A stretch of 64,000 nucleotides of DNA from Flavobacterium sp. 1 (GCF_002797935.1 NZ_PGER01000001.1:3782001-3846000), one strand, 5' to 3'. Counted from the stretch's first letter, positions 26,219 through 37,324 are shown. Notes: generated by a model from the sequence alone, not told the origin. A program made the numbers and translations.

Positions 26219-28705
26219 TTATTTTGCTATAATTACAATTGTCCTTTGTTTTAGTCCGTTTGCTTGAGCTGTTAATTCTATCTTACCGCTTTTAGTTCCA
26301 GATTGAACAACAACTAAACATTTTCCGTTAAGCGCAGTGTGTTTTGAACCTTTATACGATTCATGACTTACTGGATCTCCGCTGCAGACTCCCACGATTT
26401 TTCCATTTCCTTTCAAAGAAAACTGAATTTCGTTATTGGCATTTGGCGAAAGCACTCCTTTGGCATCAGTAATATCAACAGTTACGAAAGACAAATCAAT
26501 TCCGTCAGCTTTGATTGTGCTTCTGTCTGCTGACAATTTAAAAGTCGCTGGAGCTCCAGCTGTTTTGATTTCGGATTCTAAAACTGTTTTTCCGTTTTTA
26601 CGGGATATAGCTTTTAAAGTTCCCGGCTGAAAAGGAATTCTCCACATTACATGCAAATCGTCTCCTTTTTTGCTTTGAATGCCAACTGATTTTCCGTTTA
26701 AGAATAATTCTACCTCATCAGCATTATTGTAATAAGCCCAAACATCTACGTTTTGTCCTGCTGTCCAATTCCAATGCGGAAAAATATGTAAGACCGTTTT
26801 GTTTGTCCATTCACTTTGGTACATATAGTAAACGTCTTTTGGGAAACCGGCTAAATCTACAATTCCAAAATACGAACTAATAGACGGCCATTCGTAAGGA
26901 GTTGGTTCTCCAATATAATCGAATCCAGTCCAGATATACATTCCTGCAAGAAAATCGTGTTTTTTCATCACTTTCCAAGTCGCTTCGTGGGTTGAACCCC
27001 AAGGCGCCTGCACCTGATCGTAAGCAGATACTGTATTACCTAGATTTCCATCCGTAAATTTAAGATCCCATCTTACCGGCCATTTCTTAATCTGATCTGA
27101 AACCGCATCGTAATGACCGCGTGTTTCCAGAGCCGAAGTGGTTTCGGTCGCTATGAAAGGGACATTAGGAAAGTTTTTTTGATGGTGTTCAAAAGTCTGA
27201 TGCGCATAATTGTAGCCTATAATATCCAAAGCTCCCGAAGTTGCCAATTTATTGAAATAGGTTTTAGATTTTTCAAATTGCAGCGTTACGTCATCAATAT
27301 TCATATTAACGGCAGGATTCATTGCAGCAGTTACTAATCTCGTGGTATCCAGCTTTTTCACGATTGCCGATAATTCATTGGCAATTACTGGACCTTCATC
27401 ACTCCATTGTTCCGGAATTTCGTTTCCGATACTCCACATAAATATGCTCGTATGATTACGGTCTCTAAGGATTTGATCCTGTAAATCTTTGACATGCCAT
27501 TGATCCCAGTCAAGGCTGTAATCGTATTTGGTTTTAGCTTTTTTCCACATGTCAAATGCTTCGTCCATAACGATGAAACCCATTTTGTCGCAAAGATCTA
27601 AAAGCTCTGGGGCTGGCGGATTATGAGAAGTTCTAATTCCGTTTACACCCATTTCTTTCAGAATTTCCAACTGGCGTTCGATGGCTCTTGTATTAATTGC
27701 CGAACCCAATGGGCCTAAATCATGGTGCATACAAACCCCTTTGATTTTGACTTGTTTTCCGTTTAAAAGAAAACCTCTGTTAAGATCAAATTTGAAATAT
27801 CTAATTCCAAAATCGGTTTTGTATTCGTCAACTATCTTATTATCTATGCTAATTGTTGTAACCGAAGTGTATTGTTCCGGTTTTTCATCAGACCATAAAA
27901 CAGGATTATTAACTAAGACATCTTGATTGAGAACTTGACTTGCATTTGCTGCAAGAGTTATATTTTGGGTAACCGAAGTTACTTTTGTGTCTTTTTTTAA
28001 AATAGTAGTAGTTACTATTGCATTTTTAGAAACTGAATTTTGATTTTTAATCGTAGCTTCAATATTTACCGAAGCTTTGTCGACAGTAACTTTTGGGGTA
28101 GTAATATAAGTTCCCCATTGATCAACATGTAATTTATCAGTTGTTTCCAACCATACATTCCTAAATATTCCTGAACCGGAATACCAACGTGAATTAGGCT
28201 GTTTTGAATTGTCAACCTTAACAATAATTTCATTGTCTTTATCTCCATAATTCAGATAGGGAGAAAGGTTGTAGTGAAAACCAATATATCCATTTGGACG
28301 TTTACCAAGATAATGTCCATTTAACCAGACTTGGCTGTTTCTATAAACTCCATCAAAAACTATTGATGTAATTTTTTCTTTATTATCAAGAGCAATTTTA
28401 AATGTCTTTTTGTACCATCCTAAGCCTCCGTTAAGAGCGCCACCACCATAACCCGCAGGGCTTTTTTCATCAAACTTTCCTTCGATACTCCAATCGTGCG
28501 GCAAATTTAATGTTCTCCAAACTGTAGAGCTGTTAATAGTATCTTTATCTTTTATACTGTCGTTCAAATGAAAACTCCAATCTGAATTGAAAGAAATTTT
28601 TCTATTGCAAAAAGCTTCTCCTTTTATGTTGAAAGAACCAAATAATATGATTCCTGCTAACATCAATAATGATAACCCGCTGTTAAAACATTTTCTTTTA
28701 TTCAT
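26219..28705 (-). CDS. GH2 beta-galactosidase family enzyme
   Basis: 828 residues with an export signal (SLLMLAGIILFGSF). Domains: jelly-roll sugar-binding domain (about 40-195), immunoglobulin-like domain, barrel from about 305 with RTSHNPPAPELLDLCDKMGF, MWSIGNEIPEQW (acid/base Glu429) and PFIATETTSALETRG (nucleophile Glu521), then C-terminal DUF4982-like and Ig-like domains. This is the periplasmic beta-galactosidase type found in xyloglucan and other loci. It would remove beta-1,2-galactose from side chains. It is similar in build to the GH2 at 54668-57094. A large hairpin separates it from the susCD block. Confidence 0.92.
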   Translation of the reverse strand: MNKRKCFNSGLSLLMLAGIILFGSFNIKGEAFCNRKISFNSDWSFHLNDSIKDKDTINSSTVWRTLNLPHDWSIEGKFDEKSPAGYGGGALNGGLGWYKKTFKIALDNKEKITSIVFDGVYRNSQVWLNGHYLGKRPNGYIGFHYNLSPYLNYGDKDNEIIVKVDNSKQPNSRWYSGSGIFRNVWLETTDKLHVDQWGTYITTPKVTVDKASVNIEATIKNQNSVSKNAIVTTTILKKDTKVTSVTQNITLAANASQVLNQDVLVNNPVLWSDEKPEQYTSVTTISIDNKIVDEYKTDFGIRYFKFDLNRGFLLNGKQVKIKGVCMHHDLGPLGSAINTRAIERQLEILKEMGVNGIRTSHNPPAPELLDLCDKMGFIVMDEAFDMWKKAKTKYDYSLDWDQWHVKDLQDQILRDRNHTSIFMWSIGNEIPEQWSDEGPVIANELSAIVKKLDTTRLVTAAMNPAVNMNIDDVTLQFEKSKTYFNKLATSGALDIIGYNYAHQTFEHHQKNFPNVPFIATETTSALETRGHYDAVSDQIKKWPVRWDLKFTDGNLGNTVSAYDQVQAPWGSTHEATWKVMKKHDFLAGMYIWTGFDYIGEPTPYEWPSISSYFGIVDLAGFPKDVYYMYQSEWTNKTVLHIFPHWNWTAGQNVDVWAYYNNADEVELFLNGKSVGIQSKKGDDLHVMWRIPFQPGTLKAISRKNGKTVLESEIKTAGAPATFKLSADRSTIKADGIDLSFVTVDITDAKGVLSPNANNEIQFSLKGNGKIVGVCSGDPVSHESYKGSKHTALNGKCLVVVQSGTKSGKIELTAQANGLKQRTIVIIAK

Positions 28706-28778
28706 CTGTATTATACTTTTTTTGAAAATTAAGTTAGAGATAAAATTACAATTTCTCCCCCTACTTAAAACAATTAAT

Positions 28779-28823
28779 AAGTCTCAGTTTAAAAAACAAT
28801 GAATGTTTTAAAAGCTGAGACTT
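28779..28823. repeat. Large hairpin after the susCD block
   Basis: AAGTCTCAG and CTGAGACTT, extended by a TTTAAAA/TTTTAAA inner pairing, form an interrupted stem 16 bases after the stop of the surface lipoprotein on the minus strand. It lies in the 133-base spacer before GH2. Position suggests partial termination or 3'-end protection that raises susCD-lipoprotein expression over the enzymes. Confidence 0.55.
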
Positions 28824-28838
28824 AAATAAATTAAACTA

Positions 28839-29711
28839 TTATTGTTTTACTACTAAATGGTAAATCAAATTATCGCCGTCTGCTCTAATAGCTATAAAAG
28901 CCAAAGTTGTTTCTGTAAGTTCTACAATCTGAACATTAGTAAAACTAAATGCGGAACTAAAATAGCTCGGTACGCTTGGATGTAACATTTCTGTTCCTCC
29001 ATTAAAACCAAGTCTGTCATTTGTTGAACCTGTTGTAAGGCTAAAATTGAAAGTTCCTGTTTTAGTTTGCTGTGCAGTACTTCCTAGCGTTGAATCGGTT
29101 TGTTTTACCGAAACATTATAACCTCCGTTAAGATCAAAAGTAACTTCTCCCCAATCTTTATTTTCCAGACCTGCCCAAGAAATATCAGATAAATTTGGCC
29201 ACCAGCCATGACCGCTTACGGCAATATTTTGATAAGATGCTGGTTTCCCGATAAACTCAAGTGGTGCGGTCATGTATAAAATCCATGTTTTGCCTTTAAC
29301 TCCGTTAGTTAGTAAATTCCATCTTGGATCACTAAATAAACTAGTGTCATTTTGCGCAACGGTTACTGTTTTTGTCGAACTTACTGAACCACCTTGTCCA
29401 AAGGCAGTAAGACTAATGTTATAAGTGCCTGAGAATGGCAGTGAAATATTAGTTTCATTCAAATTACTATGTCCTAACGCATTGCCTTTGCTATCCGTAT
29501 AACTCCAATAAGGAATAATGCCCGAAGTTAAGTTTTTTAGTTTTATTACATTTCCACCTGGATTTGCTACAAGATCCTGAGTAACTTCAAATTTTATATC
29601 CGATTTATCCATCGTACTATCCAAAGAATAGGATTCGGGCGAACAAGATGGTACTAGTAATAGTACCACTAACATCAAAAATGATGTAATTAATAATTTA
29701 GTCTTTTTCAT
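28839..29711 (-). CDS. Surface glycan-binding lipoprotein (SusE/F-position protein)
   Basis: 290 residues with a lipoprotein signal (LLVPSCSPESYS). Residues about 50-120 look like a PKD/Ig-like domain (SGTYNISLTAFGQGGSVSSTKTVTV). The C-terminal 160 residues are beta-rich with aromatic clusters (GHGWWPNLSDISWAGL) as expected for glycan binding; I recognise no catalytic motif there. It is third after susC and susD, the usual place for the second surface glycan-binding protein, so it probably holds xyloglucan at the cell surface. Sequence similarity to characterised SusE/F is not evident; the call rests on position, lipobox and composition. Confidence 0.75.
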   Translation of the reverse strand: MKKTKLLITSFLMLVVLLLVPSCSPESYSLDSTMDKSDIKFEVTQDLVANPGGNVIKLKNLTSGIIPYWSYTDSKGNALGHSNLNETNISLPFSGTYNISLTAFGQGGSVSSTKTVTVAQNDTSLFSDPRWNLLTNGVKGKTWILYMTAPLEFIGKPASYQNIAVSGHGWWPNLSDISWAGLENKDWGEVTFDLNGGYNVSVKQTDSTLGSTAQQTKTGTFNFSLTTGSTNDRLGFNGGTEMLHPSVPSYFSSAFSFTNVQIVELTETTLAFIAIRADGDNLIYHLVVKQ

Positions 29712-29733
29712 TTTTTTTAATTTTTAGTTAAAA

Positions 29734-31308
29734 TTACCAACCTGCATTTTGCTTTAAAACACCGCCAGACAATGTGATTTGTGTATTAGGGATTTGCTGC
29801 AGTCCTTTAGTTGCCTGAATTTTAGCAACAGTAATTGTTTTTGTTACTGGAACACCTCCACTTAATAAAGTAGTCGTTTCTGCAATAGTTGAAGAAGCTG
29901 TACCAATACCCTGACGTAATAAATCCCAATATCTAATACCTTCAAGAGCAAATTCTAAATTTCTTTCTTTAATGATGTTTTCCTTATTTACTGCTAGTGG
30001 TACAAAACTAGTTTTATAAGCTCTTTGTCTAACTTGATCAAAATAAGCCTGAGCATTTGCACTTCCTAATTCAGCGGCCATTAATAATACATCAGAATAT
30101 CTTATTGCAACATAATCTTGAAATTGACTTATATCCCAGAACGCACTACCCATTTTAATAGGAAGTTCTAGTCCATTTTTATCAATCATTGGAGAATATT
30201 TTTTATTATAATATCCTGTATACTCTCTTTGATTGTTCAATTTGTTAAATGGAATATTTTCTTCAGCGATTCCAATTATGCTTGCAACTCGTCTTGTATC
30301 ATTTGCATCGTATGCATTCCATAGTTTTGAGTTTACTGTAACTCCCCATCCATGAGCATAAGGGTAAGAAGAAAACTCCCTCATTCCGAACATTATCATC
30401 CAGCCGTTACCATCAGTATTTCCAGCATAATCACTTGTATATGTATACTTTATTGAATATACAAATTCTTTATTACTTTCTCCCGCATATTTATCAATTG
30501 ATGCTGCCGGCCATAGAGTAGAAAAATCATTAACTAAACCATGACCACTTCCTGCGATAACATCTTCCAAATGTCCTAAAGCCTGAGCTTTTGTTACAAC
30601 TCCTGCTAAATCAGTTTTTCCATAATATCCTGTGTAATATAAATAAACACGTCCTAATAAAGATTTTGCAGCCCATTTGGTAACACGTCCGCTAGTTGTA
30701 GAGCTGTACGCTACTGCAGGCAAATTATTTGAAGCAAATACTAAATCTTCTGCTATAACTTTATAGACATCGTCAGAATTTGCCTGTGGAATATTTTCAA
30801 AAGACGGTGCTGTTAATAATGGGATATTACCCCATAAACGTACCATTTCGAAATAAAGATAAGCTCTGATAAATTTAGTTTCAGATTCATAAGTATTTCT
30901 TAGAGTTGTGTCACCTTTCCAGTCAATCTGATCCATTTTAGACAAGAAAATATTACAACGATAAAGAGCTTTATAATAAGCAATCCAGTTACTGTTAAGC
31001 AAATCTACATCTGCAGGAGAACGGGTAATATCGAACTCGTCTAGAGCCGCAAAACCGTAACCATCTGAAGCACCGGTTCCTCCAAAACAGTCATCAGACA
31101 TCACTTCGCTCAATACTGGAATACCAATACCGCCAGCACCTGTTGCAACTTGTAATCCATCATAACAACCTACTAATGCTGAATAGGCATCATCCGTAGA
31201 TTTATAAAAATTTGTGTCTGTCAGCTGCGTTAGAGGTTCTGTTTCTAAACTGCAAGAGCCAAGAGACAATAAACTCAAACAGAAAATATATAAATAAGTA
31301 TTTTTCAT
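29734..31308 (-). CDS. susD: SusD/RagB-family nutrient-binding outer-membrane lipoprotein
   Basis: 524 residues. The lipobox ends SLGSCSLETEP, followed by the SusD N-terminal stretch TDTNFYKSTDDAYSALVGCYDGL. TPR-like helices follow (TKFIRAYLYFEMVRLWGNIPLLT), and the C-terminus has the family pattern IKERNLEFALEGIRYWDLLRQG. SusD proteins lid the SusC barrel on the outside and capture oligosaccharides. The gene starts 11 bases after susC, as in canonical pairs. Confidence 0.95.
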   Translation of the reverse strand: MKNTYLYIFCLSLLSLGSCSLETEPLTQLTDTNFYKSTDDAYSALVGCYDGLQVATGAGGIGIPVLSEVMSDDCFGGTGASDGYGFAALDEFDITRSPADVDLLNSNWIAYYKALYRCNIFLSKMDQIDWKGDTTLRNTYESETKFIRAYLYFEMVRLWGNIPLLTAPSFENIPQANSDDVYKVIAEDLVFASNNLPAVAYSSTTSGRVTKWAAKSLLGRVYLYYTGYYGKTDLAGVVTKAQALGHLEDVIAGSGHGLVNDFSTLWPAASIDKYAGESNKEFVYSIKYTYTSDYAGNTDGNGWMIMFGMREFSSYPYAHGWGVTVNSKLWNAYDANDTRRVASIIGIAEENIPFNKLNNQREYTGYYNKKYSPMIDKNGLELPIKMGSAFWDISQFQDYVAIRYSDVLLMAAELGSANAQAYFDQVRQRAYKTSFVPLAVNKENIIKERNLEFALEGIRYWDLLRQGIGTASSTIAETTTLLSGGVPVTKTITVAKIQATKGLQQIPNTQITLSGGVLKQNAGW

Positions 31309-31319
31309 CGTTTTAATTA

Positions 31320-34300
31320 TTAAAGTTTAATATTTAACCCCATCATAAATGTTCTTGGTCTTGGGTAGTATCCTACGTCAACACCTGATGAAAATTTCTG
31401 ATCATTATTTGAAGAACCAAATCCAATTTCGGGATCCATACCATTGTACTTCGTAAAAGTGTACAGATTTAATGCTGAAAAATAAAGTCTGAACTGGCTT
31501 GCAAAAAATGGTTTAAGTTGTTTCATTTTTGCAAAATCGTATCCTAATGTAACTGTGCTGATTCTTAAGAAATCTCCGTCCTGAAGATATAAATCTGAAA
31601 ACTGTGAAAAGTTTCTGTTATCTTCTGTTACTTTTGGAGTAGTGTTTGAAGTACCCTCTCCGTGCCAACGACCTAAGATAGAAGAATTATAATTACCATA
31701 AGTACCAGATTGATCTCTATAAGATTGTACAATTTGATTTCCTGCTACGCCATTTGTCTGCAATGAAAAATCAAAGGCTTTATAATTTGCAGATAAAGAG
31801 AATCCATAAGTAAAGTCAGGATTTGGATTACCAATTTTTGTTTTATCAGCAACATCAATTTTATCATCTCCATTAGTATTTATATAAATAACATCTCCTG
31901 GAGTTGCATTAGGTTGTAATACTACACCACCTGCTGATTTGTAGTTGTCAATTTGAGCCTGATTTTGAAATACGCCACCTGTTTTATAACCCCAGAAATA
32001 ACCTAATGGCTGTCCGTTTTCTGCTCTGTAAAATTCACCCGCATTAGCATAAAGTTCATTAGTTATTCCGTGAATAAGTCCATCTGAGGTAGGAATTTGA
32101 CCCACAGTATTTTTATTATAAGCCCCGTTTGCACTAACGCTATAATTAAAGTCACCAATTTTATTTTGATATTGTAATGATAACTCTAATCCTTTGTTAA
32201 CTACATTACCGCCATTAATATATGGTGCATCAGCACCATAGGTTGCTAATCCCGGCGCTAAAATCAACCAGTCTTTGTTTGTTTTTTTGTAAGCATCAAA
32301 AGTAACACTCAGTGCATTGTCTAAAAATCTAGCATCGAAACCAAGGTCAATTTGCTCTGATGTTTCCCATTTTAAATTCAGATTAGATAATCTGTCAGGA
32401 TAAGCTCCAGGCGTAAGAGTACCTTCTGTATTACCAAAAATATAATTGGTAGTATTTGATTTTATCGTTGATAAATACTGGAAAGCTCTAGCATTCTGAT
32501 TTCCAACTTGTCCCCAGCTTCCTCTTAATTTAAGAAAATTTATTGCTTTTGAATCTTTCAAGAATTCTTCATTTGATACAACCCAACCTGCAGATACTGA
32601 TGGGAAATAACCCCATTGATTCTCTTTAGAAAAAACAGAAGATCCATCCACTCTAAAAGTTGCATTTAACAAATACGTTTCTTTATAATCGTAATTTAAT
32701 CTTCCATAATAAGACATTCTTTTAGTTTCTTGCTTACTACCATTTAATGATATTTGAGCACCAACTTTATTAATCGTATTGTCTAACCAAGCATGCCCTA
32801 AATCATTAAAAATTACATCTGCATTGGTCGCACCAATTGAAGTTCCATCATAATTGATAGAAGATGTACCAACCATAGTTTCAAAATGATTATTGCCAGC
32901 CACATTAAACTTGTATGTCAATAAGTTATCCCAAGTAAGAGTTTTTCCTTTGTTCATACTCTGGTTAACTTTATCAACGGTATTATTTGCGTAAGTTGAC
33001 AAATGATATATAGGAGAATAAGAATGTCCTTCACCTGCATAATAATCAAGACCTAAAGTCGTTTTGAATGTTAAGTTTTTTATAGGCTCAATTTGTAAAT
33101 AAACATTCCCTAATAATTTCTGATTATTACTTTCATTTTGATTATTGTAATACATCACAGCATAAGGATTTGCCTGACCTGCTAACCAAGGTTCTGTATT
33201 ATTGGTAGTATTATAATAATTACCATTGGCATCATACATTGGCAAAAATGGCGATACCTGAAATGCACTTCTTAAAGAGTTGTTATATTGATTTCCAACT
33301 CCAATACCGTTTTTATTGATGTAGGCAAAACTTAAATTTTCACCAAAAGTAACCACATCTTTGTATAATTTATGCTCTGAATTGAATCTAAAATTATAAC
33401 GTTCGTAGTTTGATAAATCTGGACCGCCTACAACTCCTCCTTGTTGTAAATAAGATAGTGAGGTAGAATAAACAGAAGTGTCTGAACCACCAGAAGCACC
33501 AAGGGAATAATTTTTAGTTGCCACATTATCAACCAACATTTCATCCATCCAATTTGTTCCTTTACCAAATGTAGAAATTTGCGCATTTGTGAAGTATGGA
33601 GCTTTTCCTGAATTTACGGCTGCCTCATTTAAGATAGTAGCATATTCTGTCGCATTTAATAAATCAGCTTTTCTAGCTACTGATTGTACACCGTAGTATT
33701 GATCAAAAGTTATTTGTCCCGCAGCCCCTCTTTTACCTTTTTTAGTAGTTACCAGAATAACTCCATTTGAAGCTTGAGAACCATAAATAGCAGCAGAAGC
33801 AGCATCTTTTAAAACGGAAATAGATTCAATATCTGAATTGTTTAAATAGGAGATGTCGCCTGTTAAGATTCCATCCACAACATAAAGCGGATTGCTTCCT
33901 GCTGTTGAACCTATACCTCTAATCACCACATTTAAACCTTCTCCTGGTTGTCCAGATGTAGAAGTAATCTTAAGCCCAGCCGCTTGTCCTTGAAGTGCCT
34001 GAAGCGCATTTGTAGTGTTTGTTTTGGCAAGATTATCTCCACTAACCTGAGTAACAGCATTTGTTACCAGTTTTTTCTTCATTGAACCATACCCAATAAC
34101 TACAACTTCTTTAAGGTCTGCCACATCAGTCTGCAAGGAAACATTAATTGTATTTTGGGTTCCTACAGTTATATGTTGGCTTTTAAATCCCATAAAACTA
34201 ATTGTCAATACGTCTCCCGTTTTTGCCTCTACCTTAAAGTTCCCATCAAAATCTGTTGATGTTGCTGTTTTGGTTCTATCATTTGTAATAGTAGCACCAG

Positions 34301-34451
34301 GAATTGCCATGCCATCTCCTGTCGATTTTACATTTCCACTTACAGCTCTGGATTGCTCTTGTGCAAAACCAGACTGCATCGTAAATACAGTAAGCAACAG
34401 CGCCATGCAAAACTGGAGCATTGTTGGTTTAATACAGTAATTGCTTTTCAT
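31320..34451 (-). CDS. susC: SusC/RagA-family TonB-dependent outer-membrane transporter
   Basis: 1043 residues. Signal peptide (ends SGFAQEQ), carboxypeptidase-regulatory-like domain (SGNVKSTGDGMAIPGATI, about 38-115), TonB-box-like LKEVVVIGYGSMKKK, plug domain (ALQGQAAGLKITSTSGQPGEGLNVVIRG) and a beta-barrel ending in RPRTFMMGLNIKL. It imports oligosaccharides across the outer membrane using TonB energy, together with the SusD encoded next. It begins 49 bases after the xylA stop; the spacer has no clear promoter, so it is probably read from the xylB promoter. Confidence 0.96.
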   Translation of the reverse strand: MKSNYCIKPTMLQFCMALLLTVFTMQSGFAQEQSRAVSGNVKSTGDGMAIPGATITNDRTKTATSTDFDGNFKVEAKTGDVLTISFMGFKSQHITVGTQNTINVSLQTDVADLKEVVVIGYGSMKKKLVTNAVTQVSGDNLAKTNTTNALQALQGQAAGLKITSTSGQPGEGLNVVIRGIGSTAGSNPLYVVDGILTGDISYLNNSDIESISVLKDAASAAIYGSQASNGVILVTTKKGKRGAAGQITFDQYYGVQSVARKADLLNATEYATILNEAAVNSGKAPYFTNAQISTFGKGTNWMDEMLVDNVATKNYSLGASGGSDTSVYSTSLSYLQQGGVVGGPDLSNYERYNFRFNSEHKLYKDVVTFGENLSFAYINKNGIGVGNQYNNSLRSAFQVSPFLPMYDANGNYYNTTNNTEPWLAGQANPYAVMYYNNQNESNNQKLLGNVYLQIEPIKNLTFKTTLGLDYYAGEGHSYSPIYHLSTYANNTVDKVNQSMNKGKTLTWDNLLTYKFNVAGNNHFETMVGTSSINYDGTSIGATNADVIFNDLGHAWLDNTINKVGAQISLNGSKQETKRMSYYGRLNYDYKETYLLNATFRVDGSSVFSKENQWGYFPSVSAGWVVSNEEFLKDSKAINFLKLRGSWGQVGNQNARAFQYLSTIKSNTTNYIFGNTEGTLTPGAYPDRLSNLNLKWETSEQIDLGFDARFLDNALSVTFDAYKKTNKDWLILAPGLATYGADAPYINGGNVVNKGLELSLQYQNKIGDFNYSVSANGAYNKNTVGQIPTSDGLIHGITNELYANAGEFYRAENGQPLGYFWGYKTGGVFQNQAQIDNYKSAGGVVLQPNATPGDVIYINTNGDDKIDVADKTKIGNPNPDFTYGFSLSANYKAFDFSLQTNGVAGNQIVQSYRDQSGTYGNYNSSILGRWHGEGTSNTTPKVTEDNRNFSQFSDLYLQDGDFLRISTVTLGYDFAKMKQLKPFFASQFRLYFSALNLYTFTKYNGMDPEIGFGSSNNDQKFSSGVDVGYYPRPRTFMMGLNIKL

Positions 34452-34500
34452 AATAATTAATAATTTGGTTAAATTGTTGTTAGTGTTTGTTTTAATCTAA

Positions 34501-35826
34501 TTAATACGCATTCGAAATAATTTGTTCAAATAATTCTTGTTTTCCGCTTATTGCTTGAGGCTCACCGTTTGCACGGGCAATAGCGCTAAGATCTTCCAGA
34601 GTTAATTCTCCTTTTTCATATTTAGCTCCATTCTCCACGTCAAACGAACCGTAACGTTGTTGGCGTAATTCTTTATAGTTTGTGTTTTTCAAAATATGAT
34701 CTGCGCAGATAAGACCTCTGGCAAAAACATCCATTCCTGCAATGTGTGCAATGAATTTATCTTCGATATCGATTGAGTTTCTTCTCGCTTTTGCATCAAA
34801 GTTTATTCCTCCGCCTTGAATTCCGCCACCTTCTAAAATAACCAGCATAGATTGAGCAATTTCAAAAACATCAACAGGAAATTGATCAGTATCCCAGCCG
34901 TTTTGGTAATCCCCGCGATTGGCATCAATGCTTCCTAACATTCCAGCATCAACAGCCACTTGTAGCTCATGCTCAAAAGAGTGTCCAGCAAGTGTTGCGT
35001 GATTTACTTCTAAATTCAATTTGAAATCGTTTTGAAGCCCATGCTTATGAAGAAATCCTAAAGTTGTTGCCGCATCAAAATCATACTGATGTTTCATAGG
35101 TTCCATCGGTTTTGGCTCAATAAGGAAAGTACCTTTGAATCCTTGCTTGCGGGCATAATCTCTACAAATAGTCAAGAAACGGCCCATGTGTTCCTGTTCT
35201 CTTTTCATATCAGTATTCAAAAGACTCATATATCCCTCTCTGCCTCCCCAAAACACATAATTTTCACCACCTAAAGCTATTGTTGCATCAATTGCAATTT
35301 TAGCTTGAGCTGCGGCATAAGCCACTACATCAAAATTTGGATTAGTAGAAGCTCCGTTCATATAGCGGGGATTGCTAAATAAGTTTGAAGTTCCCCATAA
35401 TAATTTGATTCCAGTCTCTTCTTGCTTAATTTTAGCATAAGCAACTAAAGCCTGTACACGTTGCTCAAATTCTTCCAAAGTAGGAGCATCATCTACCATA
35501 TCAATATCATGAAAACAGTAATACGGTATTCCCAGCTTAGTCATAAACTCAAAAGCTGCATCCATTTTATCTTTGGCACGCTGAATAACATCTTCACTTT
35601 TATCCCACTCAAATGTTTCAGTTCCAGCTCCAAAAGGATCTCCGCCTTTATTACATAACGTATGCCAGTAAGCCATAGAAAAACGCAAATGTTCTTTTAA
35701 AGTTTTACCAGCTACTACGCGATTCGCATCATACCATTTAAAAGCCAATGGATTAGAACTATCCTTGCCTTCAAATTTTATGGTATCAATATTTTTAAAA
35801 TACGATTGTGTTGTTGTTGTACTCAT
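34501..35826 (-). CDS. xylA: Xylose isomerase
   Basis: 441 residues, the length of the larger class of xylose isomerases. Family stretches are visible: [61 protein letters not shown] and [18 protein letters not shown], the last two carrying metal-binding and catalytic residues. Cytoplasmic; converts D-xylose to D-xylulose. The start is 4 bases after the xylB stop. Being in front of susC links monosaccharide catabolism with oligosaccharide import in one transcript. Confidence 0.97.
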   Translation of the reverse strand: MSTTTTQSYFKNIDTIKFEGKDSSNPLAFKWYDANRVVAGKTLKEHLRFSMAYWHTLCNKGGDPFGAGTETFEWDKSEDVIQRAKDKMDAAFEFMTKLGIPYYCFHDIDMVDDAPTLEEFEQRVQALVAYAKIKQEETGIKLLWGTSNLFSNPRYMNGASTNPNFDVVAYAAAQAKIAIDATIALGGENYVFWGGREGYMSLLNTDMKREQEHMGRFLTICRDYARKQGFKGTFLIEPKPMEPMKHQYDFDAATTLGFLHKHGLQNDFKLNLEVNHATLAGHSFEHELQVAVDAGMLGSIDANRGDYQNGWDTDQFPVDVFEIAQSMLVILEGGGIQGGGINFDAKARRNSIDIEDKFIAHIAGMDVFARGLICADHILKNTNYKELRQQRYGSFDVENGAKYEKGELTLEDLSAIARANGEPQAISGKQELFEQIISNAY

Positions 35827-35830
35827 ATTA

Positions 35831-37324
35831 TTATAATTCTATTTTAATATTATTTTTCCATTCTTGATATATATCCTGATACTGAGAAGTCAATATAGGA
35901 TTTGGCTCAACTCTTTCTATGCATTTTAAACCTTCAAAAGCCTGCTCCAATGAATCATAGTAACCAAAACCGTAAGCGGCTCCTCGCGCGGCTCCTTCAG
36001 AACCGGAGGTGTTATACAATTCTAATGTGGTTTGTGTAGTATTGGTAAATATTTCTCTGAAAACAGGACTCAAAAAAAGATTGGCATTCCCTGCTCTAAC
36101 TATTTCTCCAGATGCCCCAACCGATTTCATGACATCAAAACCATAATTCATAGCAAACACAATTCCTTCACAAGCCGAACGGATAAGATGACCCGATTGA
36201 TGAATATTAAAGTTTAGATTTTGAATCCCAGAATTGACATTTTTATTATTAAAAATGCGCTCAACACCATTGCCGAAAGGATAAAAACGTAACCCATTGC
36301 TTCCTGCCGCTACTTTTGCCGCTTCGGCATTAAGAGAATCGTAAGCTATTAAATTGGTTCTGTCTACAGACATAATTTTACGCAGCCATTGATATAAAAT
36401 TCCAGAACCATTGATGCACAACATCACTCCGTTATTTTTTTGGGTTTCAGTATTATTGACATGCAAAAAGGTATTGATACGATTTTCTTTGTCATAAACA
36501 TCCTGATTGCTTACTGCATAAACCACCGCAGATGTACCTGCTGTAGTTGCAATTTCTCCCGGTTTCAAAACATTCAGTGACATAGCATTATTAGGCTGAT
36601 CACCACCGCGATATGTAATTTTAACATCCGAATTCAACCCTAACTCTGATGCGATATCTGAATGAACTGTAGCTTGATATCCAAAATTAGAAACGATTTC
36701 AGGAATCATGTCAATAGGTAATTCCATGGCTTGTAACACTTCGGTTGCCAAAGTACCTTTTGAGAAATTCCATAAAGCGGCTTCCGATAAGCCCGAAGTG
36801 CTTATTTGTGCTTTTCCAGATAGTCTTGCAGCTATGAAATCCCCTGGAAGCATCATGTAGACCGCTTTTTGAAAAATCTCCGGTTCAGTGGTTTGAACCC
36901 ATTTTAATTTGGAAGCCGTAAAATTTCCGGGACTTCCAAGAATTTGTTTATGACAGGATTCATGCCCCATCCTGTCATAAACTTCATTTCCAATACTCGC
37001 TGCCCTGCTATCACACCAAATGATAGACGGACGGACAGGATTTAAATTTTCATCGGTCAGAACCAAGCCATGCATTTGATAGGCGATTCCAATTCCAGCA
37101 ATTTTTTTTAAGTCAATATGATGTTTTGCCCCAAGAGACTGAATACCATTTTTTACATATTCCCACCATTTATTTGGATCTTGTTCTGCCCATCCAAATT
37201 TAACAGCAGTAATTTCCATTTCAAATTCAGGAGCTGTTACTGAGGCAACAGTAATTCCTTTATCGGCATCAAATACTGATAATTTTACAGACGAACTTCC
37301 TAAATCGATTCCTAAAAAAAACAT
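35831..37324 (-). CDS. xylB: Xylulokinase
   Basis: About 497 residues, a FGGY-family sugar kinase. It begins [18 protein letters not shown] (phosphate-binding loop), continues with [28 protein letters not shown], and has GTSAVVYAV and the ATP-domain [16 protein letters not shown]. It phosphorylates D-xylulose to xylulose 5-phosphate. I chose ATG 37324 because the family starts there; an ATG at 37417 would place the 32-bp palindrome inside the coding region. First gene of the long minus-strand array. Confidence 0.95.
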   Translation of the reverse strand: MFFLGIDLGSSSVKLSVFDADKGITVASVTAPEFEMEITAVKFGWAEQDPNKWWEYVKNGIQSLGAKHHIDLKKIAGIGIAYQMHGLVLTDENLNPVRPSIIWCDSRAASIGNEVYDRMGHESCHKQILGSPGNFTASKLKWVQTTEPEIFQKAVYMMLPGDFIAARLSGKAQISTSGLSEAALWNFSKGTLATEVLQAMELPIDMIPEIVSNFGYQATVHSDIASELGLNSDVKITYRGGDQPNNAMSLNVLKPGEIATTAGTSAVVYAVSNQDVYDKENRINTFLHVNNTETQKNNGVMLCINGSGILYQWLRKIMSVDRTNLIAYDSLNAEAAKVAAGSNGLRFYPFGNGVERIFNNKNVNSGIQNLNFNIHQSGHLIRSACEGIVFAMNYGFDVMKSVGASGEIVRAGNANLFLSPVFREIFTNTTQTTLELYNTSGSEGAARGAAYGFGYYDSLEQAFEGLKCIERVEPNPILTSQYQDIYQEWKNNIKIEL

